Positions 45,401 to 55,558 of a stretch of 64,000 nucleotides of DNA are shown in pieces (position 1 is the stretch's first letter; the number at the start of each line of letters is the position of its first letter). Location of the stretch: positions 3,346,830 through 3,410,829 of the forward strand of contig NC_087389.1 in the NCBI RefSeq assembly GCF_963675165.1, given 5' to 3'. A program made the position numbers and the translations under genes. The notes beneath the pieces are model-generated. The model worked only from the letters and a program-made list of their open reading frames with translations, was not told where the DNA came from and ran no database searches. Source of the DNA: Halichondria panicea. Lineage: Eukaryota; Porifera; Demospongiae; Suberitida; Halichondriidae.

Positions 45401-48400
45401 CGGCTGCCTCCACCCAATCACCTCTCACAAGCTTTATTCCTCACTCTGCCTTCCAATTATGCTCTATGGATCAGAACTCTGGTCCCTAACAAAGAGCGAT
45501 CTCAACATGTTGGAGAGAACTCACAGGAAACTACTTCGCACAATTCAAGGCCTGCCTACAAGATGTCCGTCACTCGCCCTCACCAGCCTTATTGGCTCGT
45601 TGGAGATCTCGGCATTGGTGGACTGCAGACAGCTCTGTTTTATTAACTCTATCGGATGCATGTCTTCAGAAGATCTCCCGAAAAAGATTATGGTAGAAAG
45701 ACTTCTCGCCGACTCTCCATCAGGTCTCTTAAAAACATGGTCCACACTAGTCTTATCTCGTTGCTACCCTTCACTCTCGTCTATGATCTCAAACGGGAAA
45801 AACAAAGGGTCTTTTAAGACTGCTGCAAAGAAATCTGCACTAGTCACACAATACGTCAAGATGACGGACACATGCACAAATCTCCCTATCTCATCCCTCC
45901 CCGCCCTTCTAGGTCGCCCTTCGATGCTATGGTCATGCTGTCAGCTGGATCGTTCTATGCATGGCCCCTCAAATTTCAGAATCAGGCTCCTAGTGGGCTG
46001 TGACGGGCTCGAGCTGGATGCGTCCAGGTTTAGATATCGCAACAGAGGAAATATCTCTCCCGGTGATGGATCGTGCAAACTATGCAACACTGAAGAAGAA
46101 TCACCTTCACACTTTTTAGTAAGTTGCCCTGCTCTCTCAATGCGCAGACTTGCTCTCCTGCAGGATGCCCCATCCTGCATCAGTGTTCACCTCCCCCACG
46201 ACCCAAGGGCACTACATGACACCCTCTACAATCTCCTGCAAGGCCTTGTCTGGCTGAAAGCTGCCCATGCGCAAGAGTGGCTCTTGCTCTTCATCAAAGA
46301 TCTAAGGCAAACCCGCGCTGATCTCCTTCTCACAAGCACATTGGTTTAAAGCTCCACCCTCTTACTGCGTGTTATAATAATACCCATTTTCAATATTCTT
46401 TTTCGTCTGCCCAATGGGCTACTCTTCATTATTTGGAGGCTACAAAGAAGAAGAAGAAGAAGTGAGAAAATAATATCCAGATCCAGATCCTCCTGGCAGA
46501 ATCAAGCCACAAAACACTACCATATAACAATATAGATAACAATATGCATGTACACAGGTCTTTTCTTCTTAGATATTATATACACTGAACTACAGATCCT
46601 GGAAGAATCAATTTTCTTCTTTCTTGAGGTCCTGGTAAGCCACATAATACAATAAATAACAACAATAGATGCATGTAAATAAGTCTTTTCTTCTCAGTGA
46701 CTTTATATAGATAAGCTAACTTTAATATAAAATTACTCTAATACTTTAGAGTGAAAGCAAAAACATGGCGAGAGGCATTAGCACAGCGCCAGCTTGAACA
46801 CTAGTTCAGGAAGTATAAGTTTAGAACAATCTCAGCCACATGAAACCTCTCAGGTAAATGACATTTAATTGTGCTCAGCTAGACTAGCAATACACAATTA
46901 ATTAACACCTGCCTTTTAGTATGTCTATAGCTAGCTAGCTAGCTAGCTTCTCACAAACACATGTAAAAAAAGTCAATGAGCAGTAGGTGTGCCCCAATCA
47001 AGAGGGTGTGGCACCGGAAGTGGGCGTGGTCTAAAAATTTCCCGGCGCTACTGCGCCGCTGATTTTTCTAAGGAAACCCTGAAAAGCATGGACAGAGCTT
47101 CGTTTTCACTTGTAGTTCTACAGGTGATTAAAGATAAAGTAGAAGTAACTAACGTGGATCTGATTACTAAATCTAGCACTGTATATCACACTTCTAACAT
47201 GCAGAACAAGTCGACTTCCTTACCATCTGACTTGAATTAATACATGTATGTGTGTTCTTTCAGACGACATAAAAGAGAGAGTAGAAGTACGTAAGTATGT
47301 ATAAGCTCACAACAAACGTGGATCTAAACTAACACGTACTACACACCTCACTTCCAACTGGACAAGTCAACTGTCTGATCCTCTATCGGACGGTTACTAC
47401 ATTTTTGTACCTCTTTCATTTACTTGCAACATAAACAAATCAGAGCTTCCCACCAGGCGCCTGCGTATATTATATACGTATGCCCTAGTTAGGTGTGATT
47501 TTGTGCATTACATAACACTTATTTCATTATTAATCGTTGTCATTGCAGGCACTTCCAGTGTGTGTGTAAAAGTTCAGTATATTGACTATGGAAACCAGGA
47601 GCAAGTGCCTCTTAGTCGTTTAAGGGTACTGGAGGAATCTTTTTATGATCTTCCTTGTCAAGCATTGTCTTGCTTTCTCGCTGGTATAAAGCCTGCTTCC
47701 CACTCGTGGAGAGGACGCTGCAAGATCGAAAAACAGGTGTCCAACCAGTGGTTGCAACATCTTCTGTTAGGGAACAAAGTGGAAATGTGTGTGACTGGCG
47801 ATGATCATGATCAGTATGGAGTCGATATTCTGATAGAAAAAGAGGTGTTGCTGAGTGCAGAAAGGCATGCTAGCTTTCCTGTTTCTGTTCATGCTATCCT
47901 GCAGTTACCGGAGCTTGAGCAACAGGGCTCACTCGTTAGGCTTAGCTCATTTCTTTGCTGTGTTGGGATTGCAGAAACAGTGCCTATTTGTCATCCTATG
48001 GTTATGTCTCCTTGTCTGGAAACAACGGAAGCTGATACAGAAGCAATTAGCAGAACGTCATCTGAATATCTGCTCAGTACTTGTGCTGTTGAAATTACAT
48101 GCTGCATCCCTGAAGAAGACACCAACATAAAATTAATACCCAATGATCATAGCCGCAAAGCTGAAACTCTCCTCTCTCACAAAGAACAGGTTATTGATTG
48201 CAACTCCACGAAAGAAGATGTCGTAGCTGGCAGTGAAGTAGCCTATGATGACAAGAAAGCAAAAGACACCCTTAAAAGCTACGTGGGTCTGCAAAATCCC
48301 AGAAATCTACCGGCTGAAGGGGGACTATCTGCTGATCACAACATCACGAAAGAAGATATCACTGACACGGAGCTAGGCAGTGATCAAAAGAAACTACCTG

Positions 48401-51400
48401 TTGATCTTAACAACGCCAGAGTGTTAGCCGACGCGGAGGTTCTTGAAGAGCCAAGCGATGTTTTGATGGCAGGCAAACTGAAACCACTTTCCGTAAAATT
48501 AGGTGCTATGTCTGATGTTGTTGTACTTGTTTCTCATGTTGTGAGCTCAAAAGAGTTTTATGTACATCCCATCCAGGCAGATGTGGCACTAAGTGTTGCA
48601 CACTTATCAGAGTCGCTCACTAACCATTTGTCTTTTCAAGTGAATCAACGGCGTCTTAAGCATATTGCAAGCATTTCCAATGACGCTGAACCCGTTCTTT
48701 GTTGTGTTCAATGCCCAGAAGACAAACAATGGTATCGTGCAGTGATTTTATCCCCTCTTCAAGATAGTGTATCTTGTTCAGTTCGGTTGCTTGACTTTGG
48801 AGAACGCATCAGCGTACCATATGATTGTTTGTTTGAACTGGATGAAAAATTTTGTTGCTACCCTGCTCAAGCTGTTCACTGCTCAGTGTTCTTTGATGGA
48901 CACCTGTATCCAGATTCTGAATTAGATGAGAGAATCTGCAATTATTTGAAAGAATGTGTCGCAAAAAAGCAGTTAGTGGCTTGTGTTAAGGGTAAGTGTA
49001 CATGTATGCAACAACTGACCACTAATTAATGTCATGTTTATGCGTATAATAATATGATAATAGTGCTCTAACGTTGATGTAGCATCAGAGTTTGTACACC
49101 GCTTTTGCTTAGCAGTTATCCCACCTACATTTCACTCAAAATAGGAAGCAAAAATGATTCCAACGTCGCTGTCGAGTATGGCACAGTCCTCACTGTGGAT
49201 ATTATAGACACCAGTGGCGAAAAAGATGTGCATGTTGCTCATGATCTGCCACAACTGTGCAAGAATGAGTTGGCTGGTATATAGGGATATTGTTTCTTGG
49301 TGAAAACTAATAATATTATTACATTCTTACTAGGACATAAGAAGTTGAGTACTTGGAATCCAATGGAGCGAGATTACCTAGCCTTGAGGAACAACTACAA
49401 AATTGATGATGAAGATGTAGAGTTAACGTTGTCTGGATACAGTAAGAAATTCTATAGACATTACAGACCCACTTTGTACACTTATGTTATTTGTACAGAA
49501 AGTAGAAATCGCCCATGTCGCTTTTTCCATACAAAAAGAGGCTGTGACATGGGAGACAACTGCTCATACCTGCATCTACAAGAAGGTCTGAAGGATGCAT
49601 GCATAAGTCATCTTACCTGTCAATCATGTGTTGGTCTCATCAGGTGTCTCCGACAAGCAGTTGGAAGAAGTATTTACTGCTACTGACCAAATTCATCTTC
49701 CTGTTGTGGATTCAGTAGTGGGTGTCGTAGTCACTGCTATAGTGTCACCTATAAGATTCTTTGTTCAAATGCCAAAGGGATCGAAGTCAGTTTTGAGCAA
49801 ATCCATAGAAGAAGGTGAGTAACGTATATGTTAATTTAGTTTTTTATGGAGTCAGTATAATTATATAGAGGATGGTACTGGAAATTGCTTTGTGAAGTTG
49901 CTTAAAGAAATGAGGTAAAATTCCAGGATTGTCATTAATTTGTAGCATTGATTGTAGGCATGTGTCTGTAGAATATACTACAATCAACATGTGTTCTCTG
50001 AAAGAAGTGTGACATTGCCAGATTTGGGGGAAATTGTGGCTGTTCGTTATGAGTGGGATGAGGATTGGTACAGAGCTAGGGTGGTAAACCCATCTTCTGC
50101 TGGAAAAACTAAGGTGCCGTATGTGACTTTACTGGAATTATTTTTTTCTGGCGCTTATAAAAAGGCTTGTTTGAGACATCAAAACAATCATCCTGCATCT
50201 TTGACTCTTCAAACTTCTAAACAGTTGTGTAACCCATAGCTACAGTCAACAGGGTTTCATACAGAATTTTTAGCTGGGAGGGGAAACGTTTAATTGAGGG
50301 GGGTCTGGGGGTCCTCTCCCGGAAGGAATGGGTATCTGAGGTGCAATTTGAGTTTTTTGTGTGCTTCAAACCATACATTTTACTAGTCTATATTAATATA
50401 GTTTATTGAGGAGATTGTAGACATTTTTATGGAGAAAAGTCAGACATTTTTATTATGACATCATTAATTTTCAGATTTCTAGGGGAGGGGGATTTGGCTG
50501 GGGGTGGGAAATCCCACGGCGCCCCCCCCCCCCTCCCTCTGTATGTAACCCTGGTCAATGAATGCTGTTCACGAGTCAGTCACTCAGCTCTCTCAACAGT
50601 GCAGCTAGCCAGTGAAACTGAGCTAGACCATGCCCATTATTTTTCTCTACAAATTCTATACTAGCTGTAGAACATAAGTGCCAACATAATTTAGGCGCCA
50701 GCTGGACTGGACTGAATGCAATTTTTGGGTTCTAAAAGATGCACAACTCAGAAGTGGAATAAATTTTTTCTAGCGCTGTAATTACATCAATTACGGTACT
50801 ATAAATTAAATGGATATGAAACGACCGTAGTACTTGTATATATACAGTTAGTATGCGGAATTCTGCTGTTTTCTCAGGCGGCATGCCTCGATCCATGCAG
50901 CACCCTAGATATGCTTGGCTCAGAAGAGGGAGGTCACAATTAACCTTGGGCACTGAACTGAACACTTAACGATTCATCCTTTCTATCTTGATTACTCTGT
51001 ATGACACGCCTAGTGCCTAACATATGTGGCATTCCTTAATGAGTAGGTACATGTGTCCAGTAACGGAGTAATAAAAATGAATCTTTCAGGTAATAATTAT
51101 TAGTGACTATGCTAATTGTGTCCTCCCTCCTCTGTGCTTGGCCTTAGCAAAATGCCTGGATCAGAGATGTAGATAGGGTTAGCACCCATCATGGTAACAA
51201 ATGTTATTATGGAAACGACCAACAACCCTGTAGCGTTGTAAGATCGATTAGCTTATGCCCGCTAATGTTTAGAAGGCCACAGAATGTAATTGTTGTTATT
51301 GTTTTTTTTATTGCAGGTTTTCTATGTGGACTACGGTCATTTTGGCTTAGTCCGTGATGAGGACATCAGGAGTATCAAACCTAACTTTCTTGTGGTGCCT

Positions 51401-51825
51401 TTCCAAGCTATTGAATGTTATCTAGTTGGGCTTGATATTCCTCCTGCTGCCAATCGTGTGATTAGGAAAGAAGCAAAGTAAGTGCATTTTATGTTAGTAA
51501 TAATACTTTATATTAAAACAGAGAGTACTTTGAACACTTGGTAACTGGACAAGTTCTTATGGCAAAGGTTGTCATTAGGTGAGTATTATAGTTTATAATT
51601 ATGTGAATATTATAGTTTATAGTTTATAATTATGTTCATGTATGGTTGGGTGTTCAATGACATTCTTTCAATAGATTGGGAGATGTCCTTGGCTTGGAGT
51701 TGTATTCGAATGTTCACATAAATGAAAAACTAGCGAAACAAGGAATTCTGAAGAGAACTTGCACTAGTGTTTCAAGTTTTGAGGATCAGGATAATAACGA
51801 GGAACTGTTACTAACCCCTGGTTAA
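33476..51825 (+). CDS. Multi-tudor protein with coiled coil and CCCH zinc finger (RNF17/TDRD1-like)
   Basis: Probable germline/stem-cell RNP scaffold binding dimethyl-arginine on Piwi-type proteins. Fourteen exons: 33476-33784, 40268-40472, 40733-40807, 40900-41020, 41068-41228, 47549-48991, 49145-49276, 49334-49585, 49644-49814, 49869-49914, 49972-50113, 51317-51477, 51522-51578 and 51675-51825, giving 1141 residues in phase. Residues 1-170 are a coiled coil of the type that follows B-boxes. Three extended tudor modules lie at about 205-345 (CWYRAVV...VQYIDYGN), 600-770 (QWYRAVIL...VRLLDFGE) and 912-1090 (DWYRARVV...VFYVDYGH). A C-X8-C-X5-C-X3-H finger uses C877, C886, C892 and H896. A long acidic/polar linker separates tudors 1 and 2. 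No RING, B-box or MYND was found, so either the start is further upstream or the architecture differs from vertebrate RNF17/TDRD1. The exact orthologue is left open. Confidence 0.85.
33892..34268. mobile_element. Repeat family A, self-inverted copy
   Basis: The first ~230 bases run in the plus orientation (GAGTTTCTATAGGCTTCTAG to AGAGTGAGAAGAGAG). The remainder, from about 34125, is the reverse complement of the 5' half (CTTACTTG...GCTTGCGCATGCG). The copy is therefore a foldback made from two opposite halves. Confidence 0.65.
34817..35434 (+). mobile_element. Repeat family B, most complete copy
   Basis: Starts ACCCGAGGCGCGTGGGCGGC and ends GCACTTTAGTGCTCTAGT. Internal blocks include TATCTACTCACCTGGATGCC, a conserved GATCCCGTACCAGG segment and TCTAGGCTTCTTTGCTGTGA. 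There are no terminal inverted repeats. The terminal GCACT/AGTGC hairpin followed by CTAG-T resembles a Helitron 3' end. Confidence 0.6.
35819..36150 (+). repeat. ATGCAT-rich tandem repeat, forward copy
   Basis: Six or so monomers of 32 or 36 bp, each beginning TTACAATATGCATG and ending CATATGCACC, occupy about 35885-36115. They are preceded by a unique leader, TTATGGGGTGTTATCTGTGT, near 35824. The same leader and monomers occur reversed at 38318-38665. Confidence 0.8.
36523..36832 (+). mobile_element. LINE 3'-end fragment
   Basis: Matches the 3' part of the LINE at 45297-46468, from CGCCTTCACACTTTTTAGTA to the 3' UTR phrase TTCTTTTTCGTCTGC, with small indels that break the frame. It is 5'-truncated, as LINE copies usually are. 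Confidence 0.75.
38318..38665 (-). repeat. ATGCAT-rich tandem repeat, inverted copy
   Basis: Reverse-complement monomers (GCATATGCATGTTGACATGC, ATTGTAACGTG) fill about 38393-38610 and are followed by the reversed leader TGACACAGATAACACCCCAT. It forms an inverted pair with 35819-36150 across about 2.2 kb. Confidence 0.8.
39167..39556 (-). mobile_element. Repeat family A, reversed copy
   Basis: Runs from GATGCCTCGGTGGAGGTGCC to GCTTGCGCATGCGCACCG, with an internal (CA)n tract at about 39497-39516. It has lost about 150 bp relative to the copy at 43119-43668. Confidence 0.7.
41250..42141 (+). mobile_element. Repeat family A copy with a nested insertion
   Basis: Starts TTATGCCTCAGTGCGC directly behind tudor exon 5 and ends GCACCAGCGGTGCTTTCAT. 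It is interrupted at 41457-41834 by a TIR element, which shows that family A is the older of the two. Confidence 0.75.
41457..41834. mobile_element. CAGGGG-type TIR element nested in family A
   Basis: It has perfect 16-bp termini, CAGGGGCGTAGCCAGG and its reverse complement. The 5-bp direct repeat CTTGT flanks it (41452-41456 and 41835-41839). The 378 bp interior lacks a transposase frame. The CAG...CTG edges point to the hAT or a related superfamily. Confidence 0.8.
42717..43114. mobile_element. pogo/Tigger-like MITE, intact
   Basis: Starts CAGTAGAACCTCGCTAATCC and ends GGATTAGCGAGGTTCTACTG, with TA on both flanks. The terminal inverted repeat is the typical Tigger-type sequence. A truncated relative is at 27491-27887. 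Confidence 0.8.
43119..43668 (-). mobile_element. Repeat family A, nearly full-length reversed copy
   Basis: Runs from GAAAGCACCCCGGGTGCTGA to GCATGCGCACCGAGGCATAA. It is the best-preserved copy, so it could serve as the family reference. Confidence 0.75.
44228..44555. repeat. Double foldback: 87-bp outer and 21-bp inner inverted repeats
   Basis: The outer arms at 44228-44314 and 44469-44555 are reverse complements with only a few mismatches (AACTGCTTAAATCTTTAGCT...). An inner perfect 21-bp pair lies at 44339-44359 and 44442-44462 (CACAGTAATATGCGGAAGGA+G). No ORF was found. The whole unit could fold as one long stem. Confidence 0.85.
45297..46468 (+). mobile_element. 5'-truncated LINE with intact C-terminal ORF2 frame
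   Basis: An open frame from about 45255 to 46349 (364 codons) has the layout of the region behind the reverse transcriptase core of non-LTR elements: KLYSSLCLPIMLYGSELW, then ML.R.HRK.LR.IQGLPTR, and a terminal zinc-knuckle-like CKLCN..EE.P.HFLVSCPAL (C-X2-C...H-X4-C). After the stop the 3' UTR ends in ACAAAGAAGAAGAAGAAG, a short GAA tail as in CR1/RTE-like LINEs. The catalytic palm motif (YADD) and endonuclease are missing. The unbroken frame suggests fairly recent insertion. Fragments of the same tail occur at 36523 and 38055. Confidence 0.75.
50114..51316. repeat. Tudor gene intron 11
   Basis: 1.2 kb. Holds the TIR element 50250-50553 and a repeat at about 50660-50797 (GCGCCAGCTGGAC, AAGATGCACAACTCAGA) that also occurs at about 62085-62220 in AK9 intron 1. 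The rest, 50800-51316, is unassigned. Confidence 0.5.
50250..50553. mobile_element. CAGGG-type TIR element with 5-bp target duplication
   Basis: Starts CAGGGTTTCATACAGAAT and ends CTGTATGTAACCCTG. The pentamer GTCAA flanks both sides (50245-50249 and 50554-50558). The interior carries G-rich and C-rich runs. It belongs to the same family as the element in RAP1 intron 3. Confidence 0.75.
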
Positions 51826-52576
51826 ATCTTTGACTGTTTTTAGCTGATAGTTTTTTCTAACTTTCAATGAAATTCACTGTCGTGAGCAGCCAGCTCTGAA
51901 TGGCTGAGGTATTTGCTGAATCACATTATCAATGGTTTATATATGTTTACGCATATTTCCTATCTAGTATAATACAGTTTTGCCATGAAGTCTAGTATCG
52001 TTTAACAGCCCTAAAGTTGGCACCCCAGGGATTTTGCGTATACATACTTGTAAGAGATGAAGAAAGGGCCAAGCATACTCATTGGAAAAAAGGACGTATT
52101 TAGTGAGATTCGTCAGTGTGTCTACTAAAGGAGTTCGAGACAAGCTTTCAGTAGTTTATTTCAGACCGCTATACAGCAGTAGTAAAACTCAATAGGGTTC
52201 CTAAAAACATAGCATACCAATGTACTTCTGTATAAAAACTCTGTTGTAGGGATTATCAAAACAAGCCAGAAATTTGATTTTTCAAGCATCCATGCACCTA
52301 TTACGAGTCACATTAATACCCTGCCGGCATGTGTACACAGGGTGACGTGAGCAATTCGCTCACAAGGCTTTTGGTTCAGGTGGCAGTATAACCATAAAGC
52401 CCTTGCTCTATAGTTTAACATGAATAACTTATAAAAGAATGTAATTATAATAAAAAATAAAATAATTGACTGGCCTTAGCCTCGAATCCAAGCTAATTAT
52501 TAATCGGATTGGTCTCGAAGCTAAGCCTATGAAGCCACCCTCTAAAGGAGGGCGTGGCCAGACCGTATATTAAATA
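51826..52576. other. Intergenic region between the tudor gene and CIAO2B
   Basis: 750 bp, the only tandem (same-strand) gene boundary in the window. It must hold the tudor gene 3' UTR and the CIAO2B promoter. A short inverted pair (GCCTCGAATCCAAGCTAATT / ATCGGATTGG.CTCGAAGC) lies at about 52478-52528, close to the CIAO2B start. Confidence 0.4.
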
Positions 52577-55510
52577 ATGGAGAATGTCAACCCTGAGGTG
52601 TTTAAGGCCACTAAGGCCCGTCCAACTGCACCAGAAGATTGTATTGACGATGTTGATGATGAAATAGATGGCAGAGAAATATTTGGTGAGAGTAGATTTA
52701 TTTGTGCAACATTTTTATTAGGACACAATTTTTTTGAGGTTCTAAAAGATGCTATCCTACTTATTCGATTTAAAGCGACCCTCCAAACATGCAACACCTC
52801 GATCTTTTTCAATATTCTGACCTTAGGCTCTAAAAGTAGCGACTGCTACGTTGACAATTATTTTTTATGTCACGTTCTAATAAAATAGAGGTCAAACCAT
52901 AGCCTCGATTCCAGGCCGCAAGAAACAATGTAATTTTAGCAGCCTATAATCAGAGTCCAATTAGATGCGACCCTCTAAATATGCGACACCAGGACTTCAA
53001 CATAATTTTTCAACCTCCAAAAGATAGTTAAGTACGGTAACTATCTATATCTGTTTCTGATATACCAAGGCAGTCGTCTTTACATTTAATAATGTGCATG
53101 TCTAGATGCAGTGTGAAATACATACTCAAAATTGAACAGTAGATCAACCTTTATACATGTGAGATTGCACTTCTAAACTAGACTATCTGTATCACGCCCA
53201 ACTACATAAACACCACCATAATTTAGAGCGAAGCAAGGCTATAGTCGGGTTCACTTTAAACTCAGTACATGGACTCTCTGGACCACTTTAATACACGGTC
53301 TTTATTAAATACACAGGCCCAGCTTTTTTATTTGCTGATCATTACAACAAGTTTAATCCAATTACATAAAAATTAATGATGTCATAAGCCGCGGAATTGG
53401 ACCATAAGCGAGGACCTTGCATCATATGTACCCTAAGGCTATTATTCCTAGCGAAGCGAGGCTATATAATCGGAGATCAATCTTGGTGGTAGTACATTAT
53501 TGCATCATCCTCGTGCACATGCCCATTAAAACACTTATTGCTAGCTATAAAGTGTGATTTATTACGCTTCTTACAATAACGACCCGCCAAAATTTAAGAA
53601 TATGATGCATTACACAAAATTAATAGAGGTCTACATCAACATAGAACACTCTGCATGCATGGACTTGTTTTATTAATGATTACAACATGTAATTACATAT
53701 AATTATAGAGGATTACCTCTTAATTCAGAGCTTTTATAACTACAATTTCATAACTAGAGCACTAAAGTGCAAACCCTCGGCTGGTGACGTGACATGATTA
53801 TAAAGAAACCAAAAGAGTGATATAATGCAGTGCATAATAGTGATGAATATCATGTATATGACTGTCTAGCACAGCAACTCAGGAGCTAAACCAGACTGGA
53901 GGCATGCTGAAACATTTGAGAACAGGATTTTAGTGGTACCGTATATCTTCTAATTTATCGGACAGTAAAAAAAATTATTTTGGAAATTGTCCGGGTATAA
54001 TTGGAACAGATTTTTATAGAGCATGCGAAGTGTCCAGAATAATTAGAACAAGCAAGCAGCTGCATGCGAGCTAGCTAAGTTTAATAGAACAGTGTGCGAC
54101 TGAATAGTTGCTGTGAATGTAAACTCTACTTTTCAAAGTATTGTCCGGATATTTAACAAATGTAATATTAAAGCACTGGAGTGTCCGTTGTATTAGAACA
54201 ACGAAAATTACCCAAAAGAGTGTCCGGGGTAATTAGAAGTGTCCGATAAATTAGAAGATATACGGTACATAGATAGATATATGCACTGTAGACTAGATTA
54301 CAGCAAAGAAGCCTGGAGTCTCATACAGAGAAGTATGGCCGGCTCCTGGAGTAGCAATGAGTAGGATCCTAGAGTCACATTTACCTTTCCGAGATTCTTA
54401 TACAATTTTACGAGACAAACCAGACACAATTCTAGCTTTCTATTGTATCGATCCTTTTCACTAATACACAAAGCAAACAGTAATTATTGGCTTATGTTTC
54501 AAATAATAGCCAAAGACTTCTTTGCAAAATCTGCCAAATTTTAAGCCTTAGTTTTAATGCTACAAGTTTCCCTACCTAAAAATGGTGATGCCTAAATCAC
54601 CAGGTCAGCCAAACTGAGCAGTGACAGACACGCAGACTGACAGACTACTGTAACCGAGGCCGCCTACGCGCCTCGATCGGGTTAATTATTGTGTGGTAAT
54701 TAATTTTGGGGACAGAAAGTCTCATAATTACATGGACTACGTCCCTAATTATTCAGAGGGTATAACTATAATCAGGAGCTACATTAAGTACATTATTATC
54801 TCAATGTACTCCTGCTATAATACTTCATCCTTTCCCTCTAGATCTTATTAGGAATATCAATGATCCAGAACATCCTTTAACTTTGGAGCAGCTAAATGTT
54901 GTACAGCAGGGGCATATTGATGTGAGTGATCTGGAGAGCAAGGTTACCGTTTCTTTCACGCCTACTATTCCGCACTGTAGTATGGCTACCTTAATTGGTT
55001 TATCGATTCGAGTCCGGCTTCTGAGATCACTCCCAACTAGATTTAAGGTATTGACTGTGTGCTTGACATACTATTGTTACAAATTTTGACCAATTTTAGG
55101 TGCATGGATGTTAAAATTAGCCCTGGAAGTCACGCTTATGTATGCTGTTGTTACAAATTTAGGTGGATGTTAAAATTAGCCCTGGAAGTCACGCTTCAGA
55201 AGTAGCAGGTATGATTTAATAATTATTATGAACTCTCAGTATGTCATACATATTAATGATTATAATGGTAAATGTGTAAAATAAAGGGCATACTTATAAG
55301 GGCATATTAATTTTTGTTATTGAAGAATAGCACACTGCTAATTTTGTGTGAATGATCCTCATATTTAGTGTACGCCTCAGAGCCTAACATGATTGGTTTT
55401 CTACCGCAGTGAACAAACAACTGGCAGATAAGGAACGTATTGCTGCTGCTTTGGAGAATAGTCAGCTGTTAGATGTTGTAAATCAGTGCTTATCAGGAAT
55501 GGATCAATGA
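52577..55510 (+). CDS. CIAO2B: Cytosolic iron-sulfur assembly component 2B (MIP18/FAM96B)
   Basis: Part of the cytosolic Fe-S targeting complex with CIAO1 and MMS19, which delivers clusters to DNA polymerases and helicases. Four exons: 52577-52685, 54842-55047, 55163-55208 and 55410-55510, giving 153 residues (human 163). It begins MENVNP like the FAM96B N-terminus, then has [19 protein letters not shown], the signature [16 protein letters not shown] with the reactive cysteine C82, and [16 protein letters not shown] near the C-terminus. These features fit CIAO2B rather than CIAO2A. Exon 3 has a degenerate tandem copy just upstream. The stop lies 48 bp from the AMT stop on the other strand. 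Confidence 0.95.
53753..54395 (-). mobile_element. Repeat family B, reversed copy
   Basis: Starts with the reversed terminus ACTAGAGCACTAAAGTGCAA and continues ACCCTCGGCTGGTGAC. It is interrupted by the MITE at 53939-54265 and resumes with GGAGTC...AGAAGTATGGC. Confidence 0.6.
53939..54265. mobile_element. TA-flanked MITE nested in family B
   Basis: Inverted termini CCGTATATCTTCTAATTTAT (left) and ATAAATTAGAAGATATACGG (right) are perfect, with TA on both sides. A further internal duplication of the phrase TGTCCGG.TAATT.GAA is visible. It has no coding capacity. Confidence 0.8.
55069..55194 (+). repeat. Tandem duplication of a CIAO2B acceptor and exon 3 segment
   Basis: The segment TTGTTACAAATTT...GATGTTAAAATTAGCCCTGG... 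occurs twice, at about 55069-55137 and 55142-55194. The second is the functional exon 3 (from 55163). The first has its own TAG acceptor at 55097-55099, but its sequence reads GTGCATGGATGTTAA, which adds two bases and an immediate stop. Confidence 0.85.
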
Positions 55511-55558
55511 AACAATAATGTTTAAGTTCATAAATTAATTATTTATGTGTAGCATCGC

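Larger units (their letters stand above)
41229..47548. repeat. Tudor gene intron 5: 6.3 kb repeat cluster
   Basis: In order: family A with a nested TIR element (41250-42141), a repeat block inverted relative to 6625-6930 (42284-42545), a pogo-like MITE (42717-43114), reversed family A (43119-43668), a double foldback (44228-44555), a one-ended CAGGGGCGTAGC fragment (from 44592), family C (about 44870-45230) and a LINE fragment (45297-46468). The last ~1 kb, 46470-47548, shows only short repeats such as TAGCTAGCTAGC near 46927. Confidence 0.6.
52686..54841. repeat. CIAO2B intron 1
   Basis: 2.2 kb. The right half is a reversed family B copy (53753-54395) with a MITE nested in it (53939-54265). 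The left half, 52690-53750, is AT-rich and contains recurring phrases (TAGCGAAGCGAGGCTATA near 53450, GAGCGAAGCAAGGCTATA near 53225). No exon was found. Confidence 0.5.

Noticed and set aside
49941..49971. Acceptor at ATTGTAG|GCATGTG for tudor exon 11
   Set aside because: It leads to an in-frame stop. The next acceptor, CTGTAG at 49971, gives RIYYNQHVF in phase, as expected in a tudor module.
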